Below are positions 24,999-34,321 of a stretch of DNA of 64,000 nt, piece after piece (within the stretch, counting starts at the first letter, position 1; each line of letters opens with the position of its first letter). The DNA is taken from NCBI GenBank assembly GCA_020852255.1, contig JADZBD010000001.1, positions 121,004 through 185,003 on the forward strand, written 5' to 3'. Made by a program: the position numbers and the translations under genes. Source of the stretch: Bacteroidia bacterium (GTDB taxonomy: Bacteria > Bacteroidota > Bacteroidia > JADZBD01). The notes under the pieces are model-generated. The model did no database searches and was not told the DNA's origin. It saw only the letters and a program-made list of their open reading frames with translations.

Positions 24999-27900
24999 AT
25001 GACAAAAGAACTTATAAAGGATTATTTAGAAAGTGCTTATAAGCGCGAAAATTGGATCGCCCTAATTCGCGAGGTCTTCGTCAATGGACAATTTAATGCC
25101 AAGCCCGTTGAAATATCTATTGCCAAAAATGATATTGCTGAAAGTGCTTATGAATTAGGTTCGTTTGAAACTTCTGATAAACGTATTATTGGTATTTACG
25201 AAATCAAGATCAAAAAGAATTTAAATCTTGAACGAAATCGTGTTGGACTTAGGCAGTTATTGCGTTCTGTATATAAGCAAGTAGATGGTGCTTTTATAGT
25301 TTTTGATCAGGGGAAGAAATGGAGATTCTCCTACGTCTCAGAAGTTAATTCCCGCGATGCAGAAGGCGTTTTGATAAAATCGTATACTGAACCAAAACGT
25401 TTTACTTACTTATTTGGAGAGAACATAAGTAGTAGAACTGCAATTGAACGCTTTTACAAATTAACTGGGAATCCCGTTGAGTTAACTGCAATTAAGGAGG
25501 CATTCTCAGTAGATTCTTTAACTAAAGAGTTTTATCGAGAATTAAGTGACTGGTATTTTTGGGCATTGCAGAATGTTGAATTTCCGAATGACGAAGAAAA
25601 AGATTCTGAAGTCAGAAATGCGACCAGTACAATACGATTAATTACGCGGATAATGTTCGTTTGGTTCTTAAAACAAAAGGGACTAATTCCGGATGAGCTG
25701 TTCGACAAGAATGAGATTGATCGTATAATAAAGTACAACGATAAAAAGGGAAGCACTTATTACAAAGCGATATTACAAAACTTATTCTTTGCGACATTAA
25801 ATACCGAGATGGGCGACAGCAACAGAAAATTTGTTGACAGACAGTATGGCGTTCAAGGATATTATCGTTACAAAAGATTTTTTAAAGACGTGGATCGCTT
25901 TTTAGAATTGACAAAAAACATCCCTTTTCTTAACGGAGGATTATTTGAAAATCTTGATAAGAACATTGGAACCGATGAAGCAATGAGGATTGATTGTTTT
26001 AGTAATAAATTAGAAAATGAAACCAGATTAGCAATTCCGGATTATTTATTTTTTGGTGACGATACAGTTGATCTGAGCAATGTGTATGATGATAAAAAAA
26101 GAAACAAGGTAGAAGTACACGGGTTAATTAATATTCTCAAAAAATACAATTTTACAATTGAGGAGAATACTCCGCTTGATGTTGAAGTTGCTCTTGATCC
26201 GGAATTGTTAGGAAAGGTATTTGAAAACCTTCTTGCCAGTTATAATCCGGAAACACAAAGTACAGCACGAAAACAAACTGGCTCATTTTATACTCCGCGT
26301 GATATTGTAGAGTATATGGTTGATGAGAGTTTGAAGGCATTCTTACTAAATGTTCTAACCGGAGTATCGGATACATATTTGGAATTTGGCAAAGAGCAAA
26401 CTCATTTGTTTGGAAATGATGTAAAAAAAGGTCAGCTTAAAATGGAGGAGACCATTGAGAAATCAAAATCGGAACGTTTGCATTACGAGAGTTTACTTTA
26501 CCAATTGCTGTCTTATTCAGACAGCGAACACCAGTTTACTGAGAAAGAAATTGCAATTATTATTTCAGCATTAGATAATTGCAAAATACTTGATCCTGCT
26601 TGCGGTTCTGGTGCATATCCAATGGGTATTTTACATAAAATGGTTCATATACTCCACAAAATTGATCCAAAGAACAAACTTTGGAAGGAACGGCAGATAT
26701 CGAGAGTAAAAGCCGCTAAAGAAGCCGCTAATAATATTCAAGAACTTTCTATCAGAGAAAACATTTTGATGGAGTTAGATAAAACGCAAGAGGACATTGA
26801 AAAGGCATTTAATAATAATGAATTGGATTATGGAAGAAAACTATATTTAATTGAAAATTGTATCTACGGAGTGGATTTACAACCCATTGCTGTCCAAATT
26901 GCCAAGCTCCGCTTTTTCATATCCCTTGTAGTTGATCAAACAATTCATGAGGATCAAGCAAATCTTGGAATTCGTCCACTTCCAAATCTTGAGACAAAAT
27001 TCGTTGCAGCAAACACTTTGATCAAATTGGAGAAAGACGGAAATAATTTATTTACCCATCCCGAAATTGCTAAGAAGAAAGCTGAATTGAAACGTGTAAG
27101 GTTAGACCACTTTGAAGCAAAAACACCTGGCCGAAAAAATTCGCTGCGAAAAAAAGATGAATTATTGAGAGGAGAAATCGCTGAATTACTAATGAATGAA
27201 CATGAGTTGCAACCCCAAGCAGCAAAATTACTTGCTAATTGGAATCCTTATGATCAAAACGCGAGCGCAACTTTTTTTGATAATGAATGGATGTTTGGTT
27301 TAATAAGTGGATTTGATGTTGTTATTGGTAACCCGCCTTATGTTAGTCTACAAAGAATGAGCGATACCAAACAATTAAAATCGGCAGGATACGTCACATT
27401 TGAAAACACTGGAGATCTTTATTCCTTGTTTTACGAACAGGGAAATAATCTACTTAAACCAAACGGTGTTTTGTGTTATATCACTTCAAACAAATGGATA
27501 AATGCTAACTATGGAAAGAGTACTCGAAAATATTTTGCAACACAAACGAATCCTCTTATTCTAATTGATTTTGCAAAGGTTAAAATATTTGAAAGCGCAA
27601 CGGTCTTCGTAAATATTTTACTCTCACAAAAGGCGAAAAACATAAACGAATTGCAGGCATGTACGATCGAAGGCGACAAATTGCCCGATATTGATTTAAG
27701 GGAATATTTCTTAAAGAAGAGATTTGTTTTGAAAAATCTTGATGAAAATGTTTGGAAAGTAAATAATGTACATGCGCTCAAAATAAACGACATTATTGAA
27801 GCAAAAGGGACAAAGCTTAAAGAATGGAAGGAGCTAAGTTTTTTCAGAGGAATAACTTCAGGGTTAAATGAAGCATTTCATATTTCGGCAGAACAGAAGG

Positions 27901-28793
27901 ATGAATTCATTAGAACTAATAAAAAGAACTCCGAAATAATTAAACCTCTTTTAAGAGGAAAGGACATAAAAAGGTGGGGCTATGAATTTGAAGGATGGTA
28001 TATGATAAATAGCCATAATGGTCTTAAAGGAAATCATGGAGTTAAACCAATCAATGCTGAGCGCGACTATCCCGCAATTTATAACCACTTAAAGAAATTC
28101 GAAAAGGAATTAAAATTGAGACAAGATCAAGGTGACAATTGGACGAATTTGCGGGATTGTGCTTTTTTGTTAGAATTTGATAAGCCAAAAATAGTTTGGA
28201 TTGAAATTTCTGATCGCGCCAATTATGCTTATGATGAGGAAGGGATGTTTCTAACCAATTCGGCTTACTTTATTTCTGGAAAGAGTTTGAAATATATTTT
28301 AGGCGTGCTTAATTCAAAAGTTGCTGATTACTATTTCTTTCAAATTACAGCTACAATTGCTGGCGGTCGTAAAAGATATACGAAGCAATATGTAGAGCAG
28401 ATTCCAATTCCGCAAATTACCGAGGACGAGCAAAAGCCATTTATTAATATCGTGGACTACATTCTATTCTTAAAATCTCTTCCTGATAATCAAGAGGCGA
28501 GAATTGCAATGGGCTATTTTGAATCCATCCTTGACGCAATGGTTTACGAGCTGTATTTTGATGAAATTGTAGCTGAGGAAGGATATCAAATTATTAAACA
28601 TATCTCAAAACTACAGCCCCTTGAATCTTTTCCAACAGAGAAAGAGAAACTAATGCAGTTACTGAAAATGTATGAAAAGGTTTACCATAAAGACCATCCG
28701 GTAAGAAATAGTGTTTCCTATTTAGACTCAATACCCGAAATAAAAGAAATAAATAAAGTATTCAGCGATCCAAAATCTGTCATTGAATTATGA
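24999..28793 (+). CDS. Eco57I-type adenine-specific DNA methylase (type IIG-like)
   Basis: 1264 residues from the ATG at 24999. SAM-dependent N6-adenine methylation domain: FYTPRDIVEYM near 429, motif I DPACGSGAYP near 532, catalytic NPPY near 778, with the long insert usual in Eco57I/PglX enzymes. A target-recognition-like region follows (about 960-1200). The first 110 residues contain GIYEIKIKK (E68-x-K70) in a strand setting and could be a PD-(D/E)XK nuclease as in type IIG enzymes, but only the E-x-K is clear. In this operon it should mark self DNA. The stop overlaps the next ATG (ATGA). Confidence 0.88.
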   Translation: MTKELIKDYLESAYKRENWIALIREVFVNGQFNAKPVEISIAKNDIAESAYELGSFETSDKRIIGIYEIKIKKNLNLERNRVGLRQLLRSVYKQVDGAFIVFDQGKKWRFSYVSEVNSRDAEGVLIKSYTEPKRFTYLFGENISSRTAIERFYKLTGNPVELTAIKEAFSVDSLTKEFYRELSDWYFWALQNVEFPNDEEKDSEVRNATSTIRLITRIMFVWFLKQKGLIPDELFDKNEIDRIIKYNDKKGSTYYKAILQNLFFATLNTEMGDSNRKFVDRQYGVQGYYRYKRFFKDVDRFLELTKNIPFLNGGLFENLDKNIGTDEAMRIDCFSNKLENETRLAIPDYLFFGDDTVDLSNVYDDKKRNKVEVHGLINILKKYNFTIEENTPLDVEVALDPELLGKVFENLLASYNPETQSTARKQTGSFYTPRDIVEYMVDESLKAFLLNVLTGVSDTYLEFGKEQTHLFGNDVKKGQLKMEETIEKSKSERLHYESLLYQLLSYSDSEHQFTEKEIAIIISALDNCKILDPACGSGAYPMGILHKMVHILHKIDPKNKLWKERQISRVKAAKEAANNIQELSIRENILMELDKTQEDIEKAFNNNELDYGRKLYLIENCIYGVDLQPIAVQIAKLRFFISLVVDQTIHEDQANLGIRPLPNLETKFVAANTLIKLEKDGNNLFTHPEIAKKKAELKRVRLDHFEAKTPGRKNSLRKKDELLRGEIAELLMNEHELQPQAAKLLANWNPYDQNASATFFDNEWMFGLISGFDVVIGNPPYVSLQRMSDTKQLKSAGYVTFENTGDLYSLFYEQGNNLLKPNGVLCYITSNKWINANYGKSTRKYFATQTNPLILIDFAKVKIFESATVFVNILLSQKAKNINELQACTIEGDKLPDIDLREYFLKKRFVLKNLDENVWKVNNVHALKINDIIEAKGTKLKEWKELSFFRGITSGLNEAFHISAEQKDEFIRTNKKNSEIIKPLLRGKDIKRWGYEFEGWYMINSHNGLKGNHGVKPINAERDYPAIYNHLKKFEKELKLRQDQGDNWTNLRDCAFLLEFDKPKIVWIEISDRANYAYDEEGMFLTNSAYFISGKSLKYILGVLNSKVADYYFFQITATIAGGRKRYTKQYVEQIPIPQITEDEQKPFINIVDYILFLKSLPDNQEARIAMGYFESILDAMVYELYFDEIVAEEGYQIIKHISKLQPLESFPTEKEKLMQLLKMYEKVYHKDHPVRNSVSYLDSIPEIKEINKVFSDPKSVIEL

Positions 28794-30658
28794 AAATAAA
28801 GTCCATACAATTTTTCGATTACCGGGCATTCTTTAATGGGAAGGATGAGCAATATCTTCTTTCTATTGAAGGGAATAACGTACTTGTCTATGGGGAAAAC
28901 GGAAGTGGAAAAACATCATTTTACAGAGGACTTAAGGACTTCATAAACCCTAAAGATTTTGTCAGTCATAATCAAACACCAAGGTTAAACGAAGGATTTA
29001 TTGAAATCCAATTCGATGACCTCACAACAGAGAGGTTTGATGACACCGGTATTAAATCGACAAAAAGAGAAGTCTTAAATTCTTCTAAACTCAATAGCTT
29101 CTTATCATACAAAGAGCTGCTCAGAACTCATTTTTTTGAAGAAGAGCAAAATGAAATTAATCTTTATAATTTATTAGTTGAGAATGTCCTAAGGGAGCAT
29201 AACTTGGCTACGTTGGGAAAACTTGGCGAGAGTTGGGAAGTACTAAAGTCTCGTAAAATTAGCGAAGAGTTCGAAGGAATTACATTGTCTGCTCAAACCG
29301 AATCAATAAGTGCTGATACTGCAAAGGATCAGATAGAAAAGATAAAGGATGAATATAAGAATGCCGTTCAAAAATACAATGACGAATTAAAACACCTCTT
29401 AGTGGAAATTAATGGTGGGCTAAAAAATATTCTTAAATACTTTGATAAGAATTTAGAAGTCGAATTGGTTTGGAAAGAGGTAAAACAAGGAGAATTTGAT
29501 AAGGCGAAAATATCAACACGTGTTATTTATTTTAGGAAGGAGATTAGCAATCATCATGATTTTTTAAATGAGGCAAGACTTTCTGCCTTGGCGCTTTCAG
29601 TTTATTTATCTGCAATAAAAACTAATCCGACTGCCAACACACTAAAACTAATGTTTTTAGATGATGTGTTCGTTGGTTTAGATATGAGTAATAGGATTCC
29701 GCTGCTTGAAATATTGAATACGGAATTTAATGACTGGCAATTATTTATGACTACCTATGATCGGCATTGGTTTGAAGTGGCAAAACGAAAACTTCAAGTT
29801 TTGGGTAATTGGAGTTTTTTTGAAATGTATGCGTTTGTTGAAAAAGACAATGGAACTCCTCCAATTACTTTATTCGAGAAGCCAATAATTAAAGCCAGTC
29901 AAACAAACTTGGCAAACGCTCTTCGTTATTTGAATTCTCAATTCGATCCTGATTACCCTGCTTGTGCAAATTATCTAAGGAGGGCAAATGAGGAACTGAT
30001 CAGAAAACATTTGCCAATAAAATTGCAAAAGGCTGGCCTGAATGAAGAATCAGGTGAATTACAAAAACTGATGCTGAAGGATCTCTATGATTGCACACTT
30101 GTTTTCCTCAAGAGACTAAATCAAGATATCTCCACTCTGGAAGAACTCAAAAAGCAACATTTAAAAACACTTCTAAATCCTCTATCGCATTTCGATATTG
30201 AAACTCCTCTTTACAAAAGGGAATTGGAAGTAATTATAGAATTGACTGAGAAGCTCGAAAACTCACTTATAGATTTTAAGCCACTTTATAAGGAAATATT
30301 GTCAAGGCAATCATTTCTTCGTTTCAGTTTTAATTTAACTAATGTAGGTGCTGCTGAAAAGGGGTATTACGAATTCAAAATTAAGGACGATTTATATGTG
30401 TATAATGACGGTGGTGTTTTAAAGCTATCAAACTTAACATTTCAGTCGAGAAAAACATATACAACCTCAAATGGAGTCGCTACCAATTTAAATAACCTTC
30501 CTGAGTGGGGCAGTATTGAGGAAGGCTATAATAAATGTTATCAAAATGGGATTACTTCTTTTGCGGGACTCCAAAAAGAAGTAGATTATATTAATGCTGT
30601 GGAGTATAAAGATGAACAAGGTAATTGGCAATCGTTAAGAGGAATTTTTGTGTTATAA
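28790..30658 (+). CDS. RecF/SMC-like AAA ATPase, defence-associated
   Basis: 622 residues. The N-terminus has the RecF/SMC start (IKSIQFFDYRAFF) and Walker A GENGSGKTS at residues 35-43. The D-rich Walker B FLDDVFVGLD is near 289-298, preceded by LSALALSVYLSA where the ABC signature would be. The intervening helices are short (residues 165-215), much shorter than in SMC proteins. The C-terminal half is helical without known motifs. Such ATPases act as sensors or switches in many anti-phage systems. Overlap with the methylase (ATGA) and 11-bp gap to the next gene place it firmly in the operon. Confidence 0.82.
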   Translation: MKIKSIQFFDYRAFFNGKDEQYLLSIEGNNVLVYGENGSGKTSFYRGLKDFINPKDFVSHNQTPRLNEGFIEIQFDDLTTERFDDTGIKSTKREVLNSSKLNSFLSYKELLRTHFFEEEQNEINLYNLLVENVLREHNLATLGKLGESWEVLKSRKISEEFEGITLSAQTESISADTAKDQIEKIKDEYKNAVQKYNDELKHLLVEINGGLKNILKYFDKNLEVELVWKEVKQGEFDKAKISTRVIYFRKEISNHHDFLNEARLSALALSVYLSAIKTNPTANTLKLMFLDDVFVGLDMSNRIPLLEILNTEFNDWQLFMTTYDRHWFEVAKRKLQVLGNWSFFEMYAFVEKDNGTPPITLFEKPIIKASQTNLANALRYLNSQFDPDYPACANYLRRANEELIRKHLPIKLQKAGLNEESGELQKLMLKDLYDCTLVFLKRLNQDISTLEELKKQHLKTLLNPLSHFDIETPLYKRELEVIIELTEKLENSLIDFKPLYKEILSRQSFLRFSFNLTNVGAAEKGYYEFKIKDDLYVYNDGGVLKLSNLTFQSRKTYTTSNGVATNLNNLPEWGSIEEGYNKCYQNGITSFAGLQKEVDYINAVEYKDEQGNWQSLRGIFVL

Positions 30659-30669
30659 AATAATATCAA

Positions 30670-32715
30670 ATGAAAAAGGAAGACAAATTCATTTTTACCA
30701 CCAACTCAAGGATCATAAAAGATCTGTTGACTCAATATCGAAATACGTTTTACGCATTTTGTGAGCTTGTAAATAATTCAATTCAAGCCAAGGCTACCAA
30801 AATTGATATTACCATCGATTATGCGAAATCCGAAGTGACAAAGGCTCCAATTAAAAAAATCACGATAAAAGATTACGGGCATGGCGTCTCTATTTCGGAT
30901 TTTGATAAAAAGATTTTGGAAGTTGGAACGGATGTAAAAAAGGATGGTGAAGGAGTTGGTCGATTTGCTGCATTGCAAATTGGAAGTCAAATTGAAATAG
31001 AAACTGTTGCTTACGATGAAAAAGAAAAAAAATATACAAAGGTCACTTTGCCGATAAACTCTTCTCTATTCAAGAATCAGAAGTTGGTGGATTTAAAATT
31101 TTCAGGTAAAGCAGAAATATTAAGCACGAAACCAAATCCCTACTACCAAGTTGAAATTAAAGCCTTGCATCACAATCAAAACGAAAGGACAGATCGAAAA
31201 AATGTCATTGCGAAGGAATTAATGAGTGAAAACATTCGACTTTCTTTATTCGAAAGATATCCGTATGAAATATTCAATGAAACAATTCAGTTTTCTGTAA
31301 ACGGTAAAAAACTTAAAAAATCTGAATTCATTTATGATGTTCCTAAGATAAAGAAGGAGAAGTTTACCGATATGAAGGGTAATGAGCATGAAATGAAATT
31401 CTACTTCTATAAAGTAAAGTTGAATGATCATAAGGCTAAAGTGTTTTTCCAAATGGAAAATAGCGGCCTTAAATCTGTCGCATCGTCATTTTTGTATTCA
31501 TCCGAATGGTTATCTAAAGACATGGGAAGTTGGTTCATATATGTTGAATCTCCCTTTTTTAAACCCGAAGTATTTCGGGACATTGACATGGACGAGTTAG
31601 GTGATGAGGGGATTGGGAAATTAAAATCTTTTACTAAGGATGTAATTACCCAGTTTTTCATTTCCATCAATAAGGAATTTGAAACGTTCACAACAAAATT
31701 GAAGGAGGCATATCCGGGTTACGAAGAAGCAAATGCTTCTTCCGAAACTCAGAAACTTCTCTTTGAACAATTCGCTTACATTGCTGAGCAGAAGTATAAA
31801 TTGATAGAGAAGAATGAAAACATCAAAGAAATTCTTTATCCTTTAATGGAGCGTGCAATTGCTGACGGCAATATTGTAGAGATACTTGATGGCCTATTGC
31901 ATTCAGATAAACCAACGACCGACAAGTTTAAAAATTTGCTTGAAGTTACAGATATGGAAAGTATTGTTCACTTCAATAGTGACGTTGCTGAAAAGATTGA
32001 ATTCTTAGACTTTCTTCATGAGTTAAATTATGGAAAGATATCTGAATACGTCCTCGAAAGAAAACAGTTACATAAAATAGTCGAGAAAGAATTATGGTTA
32101 TTTGGGGAATCATATAACGGAGTTCCCAATATGCTCTGGTCAGACAAAAAGTTACTTGGAATTTTTGAGGAATTAAGAACAAAGTATTTAGATTACCAAC
32201 CAACCGCAGAAGATGAAAACTTAACTCCACTTAAGGGAGAAGGATTGAATGACATTACCGATCTATTTTTTACAAATGAAAAACCGCTTGATGATGGCGG
32301 TCGTGAATTTATGATTGTTGAATTGAAAGCACCACGTTGCAAAATATCACAAAAAGAATTGAGTCAAATTAAGAAGTATGCCTATGCAGTAGAAAGCACG
32401 ACTGCCATTCCAAAGCATAAAACTCGTTATAAATTGCTTCTGATAGCAGCAGAGATGACTGCTCAAGTTGAATCTGAAATCAAATCCCTTTCTTCTGCTT
32501 ACCAAACCCCTTTTTTAATTGAGCGTAAGAAGGATGTTGATGTTGAAATATATATGATGACTTGGGCAGAATTAATCGGTATTCAAAGGACAAAATTGAA
32601 TTACTTATCAAAGTACCTTAAAATCAAAGATAAATCCGTTAAAGAGAAATTCGAGAAAGAATATCCAAATTTGATTAATCAAAAGATGAGAACTATGCTG
32701 AAGAAAATTGCTTAA
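30670..32715 (+). CDS. MORC/Hsp90-like GHKL ATPase fused to PD-(D/E)XK nuclease
   Basis: 681 residues. The GHKL ATP-binding fold is clear: N box E32-x-x-x-N36 (ELVNNS), G1 motif DYGHG at 68-72 and G2 motif GEGVG at 93-97. A ribosomal-S5-like middle follows. The last 160 residues carry a nuclease pattern: VELKAP (E551-x-K553), preceded by Asp residues, and QIKKYA, which fits the QxxxY motif of RecB-like PD-(D/E)XK nucleases. Thus one polypeptide may couple ATP-dependent clamp closure to DNA cutting. MORC-like GHKL ATPases in restriction operons are known (Iyer, Abhiman and Aravind, from memory). Last gene of the operon. Confidence 0.82.
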   Translation: MKKEDKFIFTTNSRIIKDLLTQYRNTFYAFCELVNNSIQAKATKIDITIDYAKSEVTKAPIKKITIKDYGHGVSISDFDKKILEVGTDVKKDGEGVGRFAALQIGSQIEIETVAYDEKEKKYTKVTLPINSSLFKNQKLVDLKFSGKAEILSTKPNPYYQVEIKALHHNQNERTDRKNVIAKELMSENIRLSLFERYPYEIFNETIQFSVNGKKLKKSEFIYDVPKIKKEKFTDMKGNEHEMKFYFYKVKLNDHKAKVFFQMENSGLKSVASSFLYSSEWLSKDMGSWFIYVESPFFKPEVFRDIDMDELGDEGIGKLKSFTKDVITQFFISINKEFETFTTKLKEAYPGYEEANASSETQKLLFEQFAYIAEQKYKLIEKNENIKEILYPLMERAIADGNIVEILDGLLHSDKPTTDKFKNLLEVTDMESIVHFNSDVAEKIEFLDFLHELNYGKISEYVLERKQLHKIVEKELWLFGESYNGVPNMLWSDKKLLGIFEELRTKYLDYQPTAEDENLTPLKGEGLNDITDLFFTNEKPLDDGGREFMIVELKAPRCKISQKELSQIKKYAYAVESTTAIPKHKTRYKLLLIAAEMTAQVESEIKSLSSAYQTPFLIERKKDVDVEIYMMTWAELIGIQRTKLNYLSKYLKIKDKSVKEKFEKEYPNLINQKMRTMLKKIA

Positions 32716-32786
32716 AATATAACTCGCATTTTCAAGCATTAACCGACATTAACCGCATAAACAAACATTAATCAGCATCATCAAAC

Positions 32787-32812
32787 AAGTTCGCGCAACA
32801 ACTGGAAAGCGA
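32787..32812 (+). repeat. Intergenic repeat, copy A
   Basis: 26 bases matching copy B (33580-33605) at 22 positions; core CGCGCA, then AACTGGAAAG. It precedes the first gene of the phage-like block. Likely a shared promoter, operator or RNA element. Confidence 0.6.
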
Positions 32813-32816
32813 TCTT

Positions 32817-32827
32817 TTAGACCACCG
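32817..32827. repeat. 11-bp inverted repeat, left arm
   Basis: TTAGACCACCG, exactly reverse-complementary to CGGTGGTCTAA at 46929-46939. The pair brackets the phage-like block: left arm 28 bp before its first ATG, right arm immediately after its last stop codon. Could be terminal repeats, or chance. Confidence 0.5.
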
Positions 32828-32855
32828 CATCTTTGTCCTGTAAAACATAAATACT

Positions 32856-33293
32856 ATGAACAGGACACAAGTAAAAGTACATCCGGCAGCAATATCACTT
32901 CTTGCGGATGCATCATGGGAATTCGCCCATGCTCAATTATGGAAAAACTATCCATTCAGCAAAGCTGAAAAAGAAGTTGCTAAAAATTTCATCAGCGAAT
33001 ATTACAAGGACATTCTTCCTGAATTATTCTCAACCTACGCAGGAAAACAATTCAATGCATTCTGCGAGCGCATTCTCAAGGCTAAACGCTACGTTGAGCG
33101 TTATCCAAGCCGTTACATCCCACATCCTGGACTTTATTTCAATCCCGAAAACAAAAAAGGATTTGCAGGAACTCTTCGTTGGCACAATGAAGATGTTCTG
33201 AAAGCGAGAATGAAAAATGTTCGCTTCTATTTTATCAATGGTGACGTGATTGCTTTCAATGCAACGCCTTATCCATACCGTCACACCGCTTAA
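32856..33293 (+). CDS. Phage-block protein of unknown function
   Basis: 145 residues, basic, cytosolic-looking, with aromatic-rich segments (ERYPSRYIPHPGLYFNPE; RFYFINGD). I recognise no family. First gene of the phage-like block, directly downstream of repeat A and the left inverted repeat, and 11 bp before the HTH gene. It could be an early regulatory or DNA-binding protein, judged only by position. Confidence 0.55.
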   Translation: MNRTQVKVHPAAISLLADASWEFAHAQLWKNYPFSKAEKEVAKNFISEYYKDILPELFSTYAGKQFNAFCERILKAKRYVERYPSRYIPHPGLYFNPENKKGFAGTLRWHNEDVLKARMKNVRFYFINGDVIAFNATPYPYRHTA

Positions 33294-33304
33294 TTCCAAA
33301 AAAC

Positions 33305-33526
33305 ATGAAAGGAAAAATAATCCGGATGGTTCAACCCATCCATATAAAACCATACACCCTTAAAGAACTTGCAATTCTTTATGGAGTTGATTCACGAACA
33401 TTCAAAACATGGCTTGTTCCATTTAATAAACTGCTTGGCGAAAAAATCGGGAGGTATTATATGATCGCGCAGGTGAAAGTGATTTTTGAAAAACTGGATT
33501 TGCCATCAATTGCTGACGCAGCATAA
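33305..33526 (+). CDS. Small helix-turn-helix protein (paralogue of 21456)
   Basis: 73 residues, or 66 if the internal ATG at 33326 is used. The HTH core KPYTLKELAILYGVDSRTFKTWLVPF matches the defence-operon protein at 21456-21668, and the tails GRYYMIAQVKVIFEKLDLP align too. Likely a phage-block regulator binding DNA. Finding the same small protein in both modules suggests they evolved in related elements or were brought together by recombination. Confidence 0.75.
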   Translation: MKGKIIRMVQPIHIKPYTLKELAILYGVDSRTFKTWLVPFNKLLGEKIGRYYMIAQVKVIFEKLDLPSIADAA

Positions 33527-33579
33527 AACATTAACGAGCATTTCACAACAATAAAAAACAAAAATCAGCAAGAAAAAAC

Positions 33580-33605
33580 AAGTACGCGCATTAACTGGAA
33601 AGTGA
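33580..33605 (+). repeat. Intergenic repeat, copy B
   Basis: 22 of 26 positions match copy A (32787-32812). It lies in the 125-bp gap before the small membrane protein at 33652, the first of the probable structural genes. Confidence 0.6.
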
Positions 33606-33651
33606 GTCAAACAGATGTCGGAGATTTGTTCCATCAAAATAAATAAAGCAC

Positions 33652-33837
33652 ATGAACACACCGAAAATACAAAACGATTCCTCAAGTCATCTCTTCCTTA
33701 CCGGAACGATCTTGTTTGCGAATCTTGATTACACCGGATTAATGGAATATGCTTTAAAAGCAATTATCGGTGGCGCAATTTGGATGGGATTTAAACTTGG
33801 TGGCGATTATTTAGCCAACCGCAAAAAGAAAAACTAA
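33652..33837 (+). CDS. Small single-TM protein
   Basis: 61 residues with a TM helix at about 30-52 (YALKAIIGGAIWMGFKLGG) and a basic tail NRKKKN. Small membrane proteins of this form occur as minor virion-membrane proteins or holins in membrane-containing phages. One base separates it from the next ATG. No family recognised. Confidence 0.6.
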   Translation: MNTPKIQNDSSSHLFLTGTILFANLDYTGLMEYALKAIIGGAIWMGFKLGGDYLANRKKKN

Positions 33838-33838
33838 A

Positions 33839-34321
33839 ATGGGATTGCTGAAAAAAATATTAATAGGAACCGGCATAAGTGCTGTTGTGATTGGTGGAGT
33901 TGCGTACGTCCGCAGACTGACCAGAACATCAAATGAATTGTTGGTTGTGCCTACAGTAAACGTTCACAAACTAACGCTTCAAGGATTGACGTTGCGAGTG
34001 GACGTGAAAATGAAAAACCCAACACAGTCGCAATTGAAAATAAAATTTCCATTTGTAAAACTGATGTACAAGGATACAGCAATCGGATCATCGCAAGCAG
34101 TAAACAAAGACATCGTGATTCCGAAATACGGAGAAGTGTTAATTGATGCGATCATGATTGACATCCCGCTTTTAGGAATTTTCTCCTTGGCAAGTGATCT
34201 GATTAAAGGAATACAATCAGGCGAAGGAGTAAAAATGACGGTGAAAACGATAAGTACAATTGATTTGGGATGGAAGAAATTACCCTATGAAGATTCACAG
34301 GAAATCACTTTGAAAAAATGA
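33839..34321 (+). CDS. Membrane-anchored LEA14-like beta-sandwich protein
   Basis: 160 residues. An N-terminal TM helix (KILIGTGISAVVIGGVAYV) is followed by a domain with the LEA_2/LEA14 pattern: repeated L/V strands, MKNPTQSQLKIKFP, then YKDTAIGSS and a hydrophobic strand pair. Such domains are extracytoplasmic beta sandwiches of unclear use. In a phage block it could line the virion membrane. The stop overlaps the next ATG (ATGA). Confidence 0.6.
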   Translation: MGLLKKILIGTGISAVVIGGVAYVRRLTRTSNELLVVPTVNVHKLTLQGLTLRVDVKMKNPTQSQLKIKFPFVKLMYKDTAIGSSQAVNKDIVIPKYGEVLIDAIMIDIPLLGIFSLASDLIKGIQSGEGVKMTVKTISTIDLGWKKLPYEDSQEITLKK

